In this document: positions 1 through 5,450 of the stretch, piece by piece
Numbering within the stretch: the first letter of the stretch is position 1
Layout of the letters: each line of letters opens with the position of its first letter
NCBI GenBank assembly: GCA_001399705.1
Contig: LJCR01000193.1
Span: 1 to 5,450, forward strand
From: Kouleothrix aurantiaca
GTDB taxonomy: Bacteria > Chloroflexota > Chloroflexia > Chloroflexales > Roseiflexaceae
Direction: 5' to 3'
DNA length: 5,450 nt
Program-made: the position numbers and the translations under genes
Notes under the pieces: generated by a model
What the model was told of the DNA's origin: nothing
The model's input: only the letters and a program-made list of their open reading frames with translations
The model's database searches: none

Positions 1-332
1 GCAATATCCACCGCGGAATTGGCAAAGCCGGCAATGCCACCGCGCCCGACGTAATGCGTGTGCCACTCCAGCCAATCGTAGATCGCCGCGATATCACGCC
101 CGTTCTGCCCAAGCAGCGCGGGTTTGATGTCGTATTCGACGACGCTATGGATCGCCCGCCCGCCTTTGCCGCCAGTGTAGGTGTAGCCCGTGCCCGCATC
201 GCCGCTTGCGAGTGTCACCGTCACTGTGACCAGTTCAAAGTGGATGTGGTCGCCATGTTTGGCATCGGTGAGCACTTCCGGGAGCGGAACGTGAAACAAA
301 CGCGTGTGCATGCGCGTGATGCGATCAGTCAT
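1..332 (-). CDS. Enolase-superfamily enzyme (mandelate racemase/muconate lactonizing type), N-terminal part only
   Basis: Reading leftward from an ATG at 332-330, the frame stays open to the window edge, giving about 110 residues of an incomplete protein. It begins MTDRITRMHTRLFHVPLPEV and contains an AKHGDHIHFELVTVTV strand, a GYTYTGGKGGRAI turn and, near the visible end, GGIAGFANSAVDI. This order matches the N-terminal capping domain of the mandelate racemase/muconate lactonizing family, ending at the usual 'A-x-SAVDIA' start of the barrel domain. The metal ligands and catalytic Lys/His lie beyond the window, so the reaction (sugar-acid dehydration, racemisation or lactone cycloisomerisation) cannot be assigned. 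An AAGGAAG ribosome site at 338-344, five bases before the ATG, fixes the start. The start lies 14 bp past the stop of the dehydrogenase gene, which implies co-transcription and a shared pathway. Family assignment is from recognition of motifs; substrate is unknown. Confidence 0.85.
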   Translation of the reverse strand, partial: MTDRITRMHTRLFHVPLPEVLTDAKHGDHIHFELVTVTVTLASGDAGTGYTYTGGKGGRAIHSVVEYDIKPALLGQNGRDIAAIYDWLEWHTHYVGRGGIAGFANSAVDI

Positions 333-346
333 CGGTGCTTCCTTGT

Positions 347-2608
347 TTAGCTCTGGCGCAAGCGCGCCGCAAGGCGCTCGGCCGCGCGATAGCACACCGC
401 CCACATGGTGAGTGTCGGGTTCACGCCGTGGCAGGTTGGGAACACCGCCGTGCCGAAGACATACAGCCCCGGCGTGTCGTGCACTTCGAGATCTGGGCCA
501 ACGACCGAGTGCGCCGGGTCGGCACCCATGCGCGCGCCGCCCTGCTCGTGGCTGCTGATCAGGCCGCCAAAGCGCGGGCCGCGCCAGGTCTTGCTCGCGC
601 CCATCGCGCGCAGGATCTCTTCGGCCTTGTCCTCCATAAACGCCAGCATGCGCTGCTCGTTGGGCTGCTGGTCGTAGGTCGCGCGGATGACGGGCAGCCC
701 GAGGCCGCTGCGATCGCGGTGGCGCGGGTCGAGGTCGAGCGCGTTGGCATGGTACGACAGCGTGTCGGGCTGGATGCGCACGGCGGCAATGTGCTGCCAC
801 TGGCGCAGGTGATCTTTGTACGCTGCACCCCAGCGCGGCACATCCGGCGGCAGCGCCTCGCGGCTGATCTGGATCGGCAGGCGCTGGTTCTCGATATTGG
901 GCGTGGCCCCGCCAATAAACCCGTGCGCGGCCGAGTCGAAATCGACCGACTCAAAATCGTCCAGGCTCCACATCTGGCCCGACGGCCCGGTGTGCGCGTT
1001 GAAGACAATCTCCGGGCAGTAGCCGTGGACATCGACCCACATTTTGGTCATCACGTGCTTGCCGACCTGCCCGGTGTTGTTGCCCAGGCCGTTGGGATGG
1101 CGGCCGCCGCCTGAGAGCAGCAGCAGCCGCACGTTTTCAAAGGTATAGCCGCACAGAATGACTGTGCGCGCGGTTTGCACCTGCCAGTTGCCGTTGGCAT
1201 CGACATATTCGACGCCGCTGGCGCGCCCGTCGCCGCTCGTCAGCACGCGCACCACCCGGCAGTGGGTGCGCAGGTCGAAGTTGCCGGTCGCCAGCGCTGC
1301 TGGCACCCACGTCAGGCCGGGGTGCCAGCGCTCGTTGTTGAATGGCCCGAACCCGCCCATCCAGCCGCAGTAGGTGGTCGCCGGGAAGCCGTTGTATGGT
1401 TCGCTGTTCACCGCCACCGGCGTGGGGTAGGCATGGAGCCCGAGCGAGTCGGTCGCCTGGCGAAACACCTCGCCCATGCGAAACGGGCGCATGGAGGGCA
1501 GCGGGTGCGGCTTGCTGCGCGGCACGAACGGATTGCGGCCGGCGTCGCTGGTCACGCCGCTCTGGTATTCGAGCTGGGTGTAGTAGGGCTCCAGATCGTC
1601 GTAGCCGAGCGGCCAGTCGCTGAGCGTGTGCCCCTCCGGCAGCGCCTGCTCGCCCCAGCGCTCGCGCACGTAGGTGCGATACGCGAAGTGGTGTGGGTGG
1701 TTGCGGCGCAGCGCGCCGCCCCAGTGGATCACCGAGCCGCCAACGCCGTTCATCATGCGGCCGAGCGAGAAGGTTGCCTCGCGCGTCGGCTCGCGCAGAT
1801 TGCGCCGCCAGCGCGGCGTCTCGCTCAGGTACTTGTGCCCCATTCCGCCGCGGCAGTAATAGGCCGAGCCAAGTTCATCCGGCACGAAATCGCTGCTGGT
1901 GCGCCACGGGCCAGCTTCCAGGCCAACCACGCGCAGGCCGGCCTGGCACAGCAGCGTGGCTGCAAGCGCCCCGGCAGCGCCAACGCCCACCAGCACCACA
2001 TCGGCCGGGCCACTCGGCGGCTGCGCGCCTTGCTGCGGCTCGTAGCCAGCGACGGGGATCGGTTCGCGCGCGCCGTCGCCCAGGGCGTAGCCAACGTCGG
2101 CGAGCGACTGGATGATGCCGCCTTTCGTGGCTGGCTCGGTGGCGAGATTCTCCTCGGCGGTGTTCTCGAACCAGATGCCGGGATGGCCGAGAAAGCGCCA
2201 GCCGCGCTTGTCGCGATTACCGCCATACGCAGGGTCGGCGAATAGCCCTTCCTGAAGATGTGCGCACAGGAGCGCGAAGAATTCGCGCTGGGGTGGCACA
2301 AGAATATCAGGCAGCGCGCCCTGCTCCAATTCTGCCAGCAAGGCATCCTGCTGCGCGATCGCGCAGTTGGCAAACGGCGCACGGTAGCGCTGGCGGGCGA
2401 TCTGATCCAGCGCCGCCAGGCCCAGGTGATACGTCGCGATCTGGTCGCGGTAGGCGCCGGCCAGCGCACGGTCGAGGTACGGAACGACGCCGATCGTCGA
2501 CGCGCCGGGGTCGTGCGCGTCGGCTGGGAACAGGCGCTCCAAGATCGCTGCCGCGGTGCGTGCCTCGTAGGGTGTCAGGGTGAGCAGCGCCTCGGGGGGG
2601 TGTGTCAT
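347..2608 (-). CDS. GMC-family FAD oxidoreductase with fused N-terminal gluconate 2-dehydrogenase subunit 3-like domain
   Basis: This 753-residue protein likely oxidises a hydroxyl group of a sugar, polyol or sugar acid using FAD. Residues about 9-150 resemble the small subunit 3 of gluconate 2-dehydrogenase (LTPYEARTAAAILERLFPAD, then YLDRALAGAY and a GWRFLGHPG end). The flavoprotein part follows: the ADP-binding GVGAAG motif at 208-213, a GGSVIHWGG segment around His295 near the flavin, and the C-terminal GMC domain with SSHEQGGARMG (His687) and CHGVNPTLT (Asn730), the expected His/Asn active-site pair. In known three-subunit enzymes these are separate polypeptides plus a cytochrome c; here two are fused and no CxxCH heme motif is present. 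No Tat or Sec signal is visible, so a cytoplasmic location is inferred. I chose the ATG at 2608 because GGAGG lies four bases upstream (2613-2617). An in-frame GTG at 2656 overlaps the likely -10 box. It is the first gene of an operon with the enolase-superfamily gene. The substrate is not determinable here. Confidence 0.9.
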   Translation of the reverse strand: MTHPPEALLTLTPYEARTAAAILERLFPADAHDPGASTIGVVPYLDRALAGAYRDQIATYHLGLAALDQIARQRYRAPFANCAIAQQDALLAELEQGALPDILVPPQREFFALLCAHLQEGLFADPAYGGNRDKRGWRFLGHPGIWFENTAEENLATEPATKGGIIQSLADVGYALGDGAREPIPVAGYEPQQGAQPPSGPADVVLVGVGAAGALAATLLCQAGLRVVGLEAGPWRTSSDFVPDELGSAYYCRGGMGHKYLSETPRWRRNLREPTREATFSLGRMMNGVGGSVIHWGGALRRNHPHHFAYRTYVRERWGEQALPEGHTLSDWPLGYDDLEPYYTQLEYQSGVTSDAGRNPFVPRSKPHPLPSMRPFRMGEVFRQATDSLGLHAYPTPVAVNSEPYNGFPATTYCGWMGGFGPFNNERWHPGLTWVPAALATGNFDLRTHCRVVRVLTSGDGRASGVEYVDANGNWQVQTARTVILCGYTFENVRLLLLSGGGRHPNGLGNNTGQVGKHVMTKMWVDVHGYCPEIVFNAHTGPSGQMWSLDDFESVDFDSAAHGFIGGATPNIENQRLPIQISREALPPDVPRWGAAYKDHLRQWQHIAAVRIQPDTLSYHANALDLDPRHRDRSGLGLPVIRATYDQQPNEQRMLAFMEDKAEEILRAMGASKTWRGPRFGGLISSHEQGGARMGADPAHSVVGPDLEVHDTPGLYVFGTAVFPTCHGVNPTLTMWAVCYRAAERLAARLRQS

Positions 2609-2647
2609 CGTGCCTCCAGGTGAGCGAGGGGCCACGGTTAGGCAGGG

Positions 2648-2676
2648 ATTATACACGCAGCGCGGCGTGCGGCCAA
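2648..2676 (-). promoter_or_regulatory. Sigma-70 type promoter for the dehydrogenase operon
   Basis: On the minus strand a perfect TATAAT (2653-2648) is preceded by TTGGCC (2676-2671), a partial match to TTGACA, with an ideal 17-base spacer. Transcription would start near 2641, giving a leader of about 33 bases before the ATG at 2608 with its GGAGG site. This arrangement argues against the upstream in-frame GTG at 2656, which would lie inside the promoter. The assignment is by consensus only. Confidence 0.6.
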
Positions 2677-2762
2677 ATAGGTGAGCGAATTTCCAGTGGG
2701 AATGCCGCCATAGGTTCGCTTGAATGGATGGTTACGCTGAGGGCGGCAGGCTGTTTTGCTGC

Positions 2763-2903
2763 TCAGCTCAATGCTGCGATACGAGCCGCGTCCATTACGC
2801 TGAGCAAGGTCACGCCGGCCGCAATCAGCCACAGGCTGACGTGAATGTGCCAGCCGGGGAGGGGACGTAATACCAAATCCGCGAGAGTACTAACACCATG
2901 TGG
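2763..2903 (-). pseudogene. Possible remnant: hydrophobic C-terminal peptide
   Basis: An open frame on the minus strand ending with TGA at 2765-2763 encodes a stretch reading LRPLPGWHIHVSLWLIAAG and then VTLLSVMDAARIAAL. It has one clear membrane-type helix, and most of its third codon positions are G or C, as in a real gene of this genome. No start codon with a ribosome site precedes it. The frame upstream runs straight into the two strong hairpins at 2906-2983, whose translation is low-complexity and not protein-like. It could be the tail of a gene whose front was lost when the hairpin sequence arrived, or a chance open frame. I do not recognise a family. Confidence 0.2.
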
Positions 2904-2905
2904 GC

Positions 2906-2934
2906 GTTCGGGGGCGGCGAAACCGCCCCCGAAC
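2906..2934. repeat. Perfect 12-bp hairpin
   Basis: GTTCGGGGGCGG (2906-2917) is perfectly complementary to CCGCCCCCGAAC (2923-2934) around a five-base loop. On the plus strand it is followed by a pyrimidine run (CTTCTTTTCT), so it could end plus-strand transcription, but no plus-strand gene precedes it. On the minus strand, where the genes are, no T run follows. It sits four bases from a second, longer hairpin, so the pair may be one repeated element rather than a terminator. Confidence 0.75.
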
Positions 2935-2938
2935 CTTC

Positions 2939-2983
2939 TTTTCTGTGCAGCGCCCCAGCCTTGCCGGGGCGCTGCACAGAAAA
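2939..2983. repeat. Perfect 18-bp hairpin flanked by T and A runs
   Basis: The 18 bases at 2939-2956 (TTTTCTGTGCAGCGCCCC) are the exact reverse complement of 2966-2983, around a nine-base loop. A run of nine A follows from 2980. On the minus strand the poly-T therefore comes before the hairpin, not after it, which is the wrong order for an intrinsic terminator of the minus-strand genes. The perfect long stem resembles a REP-like or miniature inverted-repeat unit. No target-site duplication was identified. Confidence 0.7.
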
Positions 2984-3177
2984 AAAAAGTGATCAAGCGG
3001 AGCTGGTGTAACTGCACCAGGGGAAGCGCGCAGGCGCTGGAGGGAGCTTGGCGCCCACAGCGCTATGCATATGCCGTACTGTGGCGGAGCGCGCTTTTTG
3101 CTGAACAACTGCACCGTTGCAGCTGCAGGCCTTCGCAAGATGGCGGCGGCCGCAAGCATCGGCAAGATCAGGAAGTT

Positions 3178-3229
3178 CGGCAGCAGGGTATGAACTGCAC
3201 ACAAGGATCCTGCAGTAACCCTGCTGCCG
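3178..3229. repeat. Nested hairpin downstream of the DUF4389 gene
   Basis: CGGCAGCAGGGT (3178-3189) pairs perfectly with ACCCTGCTGCCG (3218-3229). Inside it, CTGCA (3195-3199) pairs with TGCAG (3211-3215), leaving an 11-base loop. It begins 24 bp past the DUF4389 stop in the direction of transcription and may form the 3' end or a stabilising structure of that transcript. No strong T run follows, so a standard intrinsic terminator is not supported. Confidence 0.55.
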
Positions 3230-3253
3230 CAGGCAAAAGCGCCGCCCCGATCT

Positions 3254-3907
3254 CTAGCGCAGGCTGAACGGCGGGTAGCGGTCGGTGACCAGCAAGAATG
3301 CATAAGCATTCACGCGCAGGCCCCACCGGCCGACCCCGACCACAAAGTTGAACAGCTCGTGTGGATAGTGGCCGGTGAACAGTATCGCCACCCAGGCGAT
3401 CAACACCGCGAAGAAGGCAGCGATCGAGAGAAACGCCAGGATGATGAAATGCGGAATCGCCAGCAGCCACTTGACCAGCGGCATCCAGCGGTTGAGATCG
3501 TGCTGTGCGTCGGGGTAGTCGATCTCCAGATGGACTGTCTGCTCGTCGACGGTCGATGGGTAGCGGTCGGTGAGCAGCACCAGGTAGGCGCCAACGCGAT
3601 ACTCGAAGCGGGTCAGCTCGCGCGCGAAATCGAACCACCAGCGCGGGTAACGCTGGCGGACAATGATCATCAGGGCCGTGGCGACGGCGAGGCCACCCGC
3701 CAGCCCGCCGGCGGCCTCGCGCGTGCGCCGCACAACCTCGCCAGCCTGATTGAGAACCACCGTCGTCGTCTGGCCCGCCCCGGTGAGCAGGCCCAGAATG
3801 ATCGCGATCGGGACGATCCAGAGGATCCGGAAGAACGTCGTCACTCGATCCAGCTGCTCTGGATAATCAATGTCCAGGCGAGCCTGGTAGTTAGGTGTGG
3901 TAACCAT
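3254..3907 (-). CDS. DUF4389 membrane protein with an internal duplication
   Basis: This is a 217-residue membrane protein of the uncharacterised DUF4389 family. It contains two versions of one unit. The first starts LDIDYPEQLDR (11-21), has a membrane helix (28-44) and ends RVGAYLVLLTDRYP (104-117). The second starts LEIDYPDAQHD (127-137), has hydrophobic helices over about 147-178 (KWLLAIPHFIILAFL, then AFFAVLIAWVAILFTG) and ends RVNAYAFLLVTDRYP (198-212). An Ala/Gly-rich hydrophobic segment at 64-83 may be a further helix. The second unit is the typical DUF4389 core; the first is more diverged and carries an insertion at about 45-63. The ATG at 3907 is supported by GGAGGG five bases upstream (3913-3918). 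It lies 18 bp after the 62-residue membrane protein gene and is probably co-transcribed. No enzymatic motif is visible and the function is unknown. Confidence 0.88.
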   Translation of the reverse strand: MVTTPNYQARLDIDYPEQLDRVTTFFRILWIVPIAIILGLLTGAGQTTTVVLNQAGEVVRRTREAAGGLAGGLAVATALMIIVRQRYPRWWFDFARELTRFEYRVGAYLVLLTDRYPSTVDEQTVHLEIDYPDAQHDLNRWMPLVKWLLAIPHFIILAFLSIAAFFAVLIAWVAILFTGHYPHELFNFVVGVGRWGLRVNAYAFLLVTDRYPPFSLR

Positions 3908-3925
3908 TGGAACCCTCCGTATTGG

Positions 3926-4114
3926 CTATTGATAGCGCCCCGGGTGCCGATTGCTCACTGCGTAATAGATTGACGCAGCGAGCGCAAGCAGCAGCACCCA
4001 GAACAGCAGCCAGAACAATGCGCTTCCGGTTCCACCAACCGAGATCGGAAGCAGCAGTAAGGCCACAAGAAGACCGCCGATAATTCCTGCAATCGTGCTC
4101 AGATTGTTATTCAT
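3926..4114 (-). CDS. Small two-helix membrane protein, 62 residues
   Basis: The protein has a short polar start (MNNNLST), a membrane helix at about 7-25 (IAGIIGGLLVALLLLPI), a Gly/Ser turn (VGGTGSA), a second helix at about 32-51 and a basic tail ending NRHPGRYQ. This two-helix hairpin form is common among small hypothetical membrane proteins; I do not recognise a named family. The start is the only ATG and gives a sensible first helix, but its ribosome site is poor: the nearest purine run (AGAAAGG) is about 17 bases upstream. Position between the DUF4386 and DUF4389 genes, with short gaps (50 and 18 bp), points to the same operon. Translation may depend on the upstream gene. Function is unknown. 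Confidence 0.7.
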   Translation of the reverse strand: MNNNLSTIAGIIGGLLVALLLLPISVGGTGSALFWLLFWVLLLALAASIYYAVSNRHPGRYQ

Positions 4115-4164
4115 TGTTTTTATGATCTGCGCCTTTCTTGTACCCGGCTACCGAACGCGTGAAC

Positions 4165-4884
4165 CTAACGTGTCATGTGTACCCTGCGCGCCTGACTACC
4201 TGCGCGCGTGCCCATGACAAGCAGCCACAACGCCAGCCCGACTTCGGCGACAAAGCTCACGGCAATACCCGGGTAGCGGATCGCCGGGTAGGCCGGCAGC
4301 AGCAGGGCCTGGAGGAACCAGATCATGACAGCGATCCCGTCAAGTAGCAACAGCACACCCAGGAATCGAGGCAGAAACCCAGACTTGTAGACCAGGTAGC
4401 CGAGCGGGAATAACCACGTGCCGAAGAACAGCTGGGCGGTGACGAAGCCGGTTTTGTAGACGTTGATCGACAAATATGCCAGCCCGTCCAGCTGAGCCGC
4501 CGAGTAGGCCTGCATGTCGCTCGCGCCCTCCCCCAGCAGCATTGCGAATACCAGTGGCAACATGCTCGCGCACTGCATGGCGACGCCGACCGTGTTGAGC
4601 AGGAGAAACAGCAGCGCCAGGTTGGCGTCGACCGGCCGCAGCAGCACATACAGACCCCAAGCGGCCATCAGGAACAGAAATGTCGATACAAACGCGACGA
4701 CAAGCCCCAGGCGGAACGACCATGCATTTGTGCTGATCGCCTGCGCGATCTGCTGCGCGTTGCCCAGCCCGATATGCCCAAGCCTATCGGAAAGCACCGA
4801 AGCCAGGATATATGCCAGGTAAAAGCCGCCCGTGATTCTGGCGAGCTTGTTCTGTGCCAGCTGATCGGTGATATTGGTAGACAT
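4165..4884 (-). CDS. DUF4386 family membrane protein
   Basis: This 239-residue integral membrane protein has six likely helices, at about 19-33, 57-82, 87-117, 143-166, 171-197 and 206-224. The signature of the DUF4386 family is clear near residues 155-183: TWLFPLGYLVYKSGFLPRFL followed by GVLLLLDGIA. The helix-3 segment with QCASMLPLVFAMLL and the polar loop GASDMQAYSAAQLDG before the YKTGF segment also fit. Length is normal for the family. I chose the ATG at 4884 because GGGAGG (4891-4896) stands six bases before it. The ATG at 4914, ten codons upstream, would put the ribosome site inside the gene. The family has no established function; the gene lies 45 bp after another polytopic membrane gene and before two more. 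No catalytic residues can be named. Confidence 0.88.
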   Translation of the reverse strand: MSTNITDQLAQNKLARITGGFYLAYILASVLSDRLGHIGLGNAQQIAQAISTNAWSFRLGLVVAFVSTFLFLMAAWGLYVLLRPVDANLALLFLLLNTVGVAMQCASMLPLVFAMLLGEGASDMQAYSAAQLDGLAYLSINVYKTGFVTAQLFFGTWLFPLGYLVYKSGFLPRFLGVLLLLDGIAVMIWFLQALLLPAYPAIRYPGIAVSFVAEVGLALWLLVMGTRAGSQARRVHMTR

Positions 4885-4929
4885 CTCATTCCTCCCGTCG
4901 ATGCGGCACGCCAATCCGCCATTGCGCCT

Positions 4930-5450
4930 TTATGTCGAAAAGGATGTTCCATGACGGGTTTGTACGCTGCGGGCTGGGCTCCTGCGCAGCATCGCGATCC
5001 CGAGCCAGGCGAACCAGACGATCAAGCCCAAACCGTATACAACCGCCATCAGGCTCAGCGAGGTCAGCAGAACGCCGAGGATGCCGGCGACACCGACCAG
5101 CACGCCGAAGTAGTTCAGCGCTCTGGGCAGTTCCCTGGCCCACAGGGCGACACCGCTGAGCAGCAGCAGCCACAAGGCGTTCACAACTGTTTCCCCGCCG
5201 CCGCCACCCAAGCCTGTTTCCACAGCGTCGAGCGCCAGCCACACCGTTGCAGCCTGGGCCGGATTTTCGCCGGCGAGCCTGGCGACGGTGCTCACGCTGC
5301 TGATTGCGAGCGTCCCAACCACGACGACCAGCACGGCATAGATCAGCCCGAAGCCGGCCACCGCCTGCGCCAGCGCGGGTGAGCCGGCCTGTAATCGCTC
5401 ATACAGCGCGAGCGACAGGAACATCAGACCCACGCCGAAGACCAGATAGA
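4930..5450 (-). CDS. Polytopic membrane protein, N-terminus outside the window
   Basis: The frame is open from the right edge of the window to a TAA at 4932-4930, giving about 173 residues. Around 5433 an in-frame GTG occurs, but the residues before it (YLVFG) continue the same hydrophobic helix, so the gene almost certainly starts outside. The visible part has about five membrane helices, a Gly run with an acidic end (GLGGGGGE) before the third or fourth, the loop ARELPRALNYFG, and a polar basic tail (RRSPARSVQTRHG). The layout, and a segment resembling the helix-loop pattern of DUF4386 proteins, suggest a distant relative of the next gene, but I cannot confirm this. It is the most upstream gene visible of the right-hand membrane-protein group. 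Confidence 0.75.
   Translation of the reverse strand, partial: YLVFGVGLMFLSLALYERLQAGSPALAQAVAGFGLIYAVLVVVVGTLAISSVSTVARLAGENPAQAATVWLALDAVETGLGGGGGETVVNALWLLLLSGVALWARELPRALNYFGVLVGVAGILGVLLTSLSLMAVVYGLGLIVWFAWLGIAMLRRSPARSVQTRHGTSFST

Larger units (their letters stand above)
2677..3253. other. Intergenic region with no convincing intact gene
   Basis: This stretch separates the DUF4389 gene from the dehydrogenase promoter. Open frames of about 140 codons exist on both strands across 2845-3309, but they overlap each other, run through the hairpins, are rich in Arg, Cys, Ser and Pro, and lack a recognisable fold. Contents seen: a nested hairpin at 3178-3229, the octamer AACTGCAC at 3010, 3107 and 3193, two tandem hairpins at 2906-2983, a coding-like tail at 2763-2903, and a ten-base direct repeat TTACGCTGAG at 2732-2741 and 2795-2804. 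A structured untranslated RNA or a dispersed repeat could explain the density of self-complementary sequence. Confidence 0.6.

Noticed and set aside
335..1114. Long plus-strand open frame of 259 codons
   Set aside because: It lies opposite the dehydrogenase gene, is rich in Arg, Ala, His and Val as expected from antisense reading of GC-rich DNA, and shows no recognisable fold.
1175..2245. Plus-strand open frame of 356 codons
   Set aside because: Antisense shadow of the well-supported GMC oxidoreductase; composition is biased and no domain is visible.
2609..2656. Upstream GTG start for the dehydrogenase adding 16 residues
   Set aside because: The GTG overlaps the predicted TATAAT box, lacks a ribosome site, and the added residues do not form a signal peptide.
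2906..2983. Bidirectional intrinsic terminator
   Set aside because: No T run follows either stem on the minus strand and no plus-strand gene needs one, so only the inverted repeats themselves are reported.
3003..3229. CRISPR array or attachment site
   Set aside because: The repeated unit is only eight bases, occurs three times at unequal spacing, and no cas, integrase or tRNA gene is present.
2845..3309. Opposing open frames of about 140 codons on both strands in the gene-poor region
   Set aside because: They overlap each other and pass through the palindromes; no ribosome site or protein-like pattern was found, and one overlaps the end of the DUF4389 gene.
4774..5382. Plus-strand open frame of 202 codons
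   Set aside because: Opposite two membrane-protein genes; very rich in Gln, Arg, His and Pro, the usual mirror of hydrophobic codons.

Overview
The window is a high-GC bacterial segment in which every convincing gene lies on the minus strand, so transcription runs from right to left. Gene style suggests a chloroflexotal (Chloroflexia) chromosome: DUF4386 and DUF4389 membrane proteins, an enolase-superfamily enzyme and a fused sugar dehydrogenase, all GC-rich. This taxonomic guess is an inference, because no rRNA or marker gene is present.

Right block (5450 to about 3254): four membrane-protein genes in one orientation. They are a polytopic protein cut by the window edge, a DUF4386 protein, a 62-residue two-helix protein, and a DUF4389 protein built from two copies of the same unit. 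Gaps are 45, 47 and 18 bp, so they look like one operon. None has a known biochemical function.

Middle (about 3253 to 2609): roughly 600 bp with no convincing intact gene. It holds a long nested hairpin just past the DUF4389 stop, three copies of the octamer AACTGCAC, two strong perfect hairpins four bases apart, and a short coding-like tail of a hydrophobic peptide that may be a gene remnant. At its left end is a good sigma-70 type promoter facing the next operon.

Left block (2608 to 1): a two-gene operon. The first gene encodes a 753-residue protein with a gluconate 2-dehydrogenase subunit 3-like domain fused to a GMC-type FAD oxidoreductase. The second, starting 14 bp after its stop and cut by the window edge, encodes an enolase-superfamily enzyme of the mandelate racemase/muconate lactonizing type. 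A plausible joint role is catabolism of a sugar or sugar acid: FAD-dependent oxidation followed by dehydration or isomerisation of the resulting acid or lactone. The substrates cannot be read from the sequence.

No tRNA, rRNA, CRISPR array, transposase or phage gene was seen. I found no clear evidence of a wholly new system. The most unusual items are the domain fusion without an export signal and the structured intergenic region.
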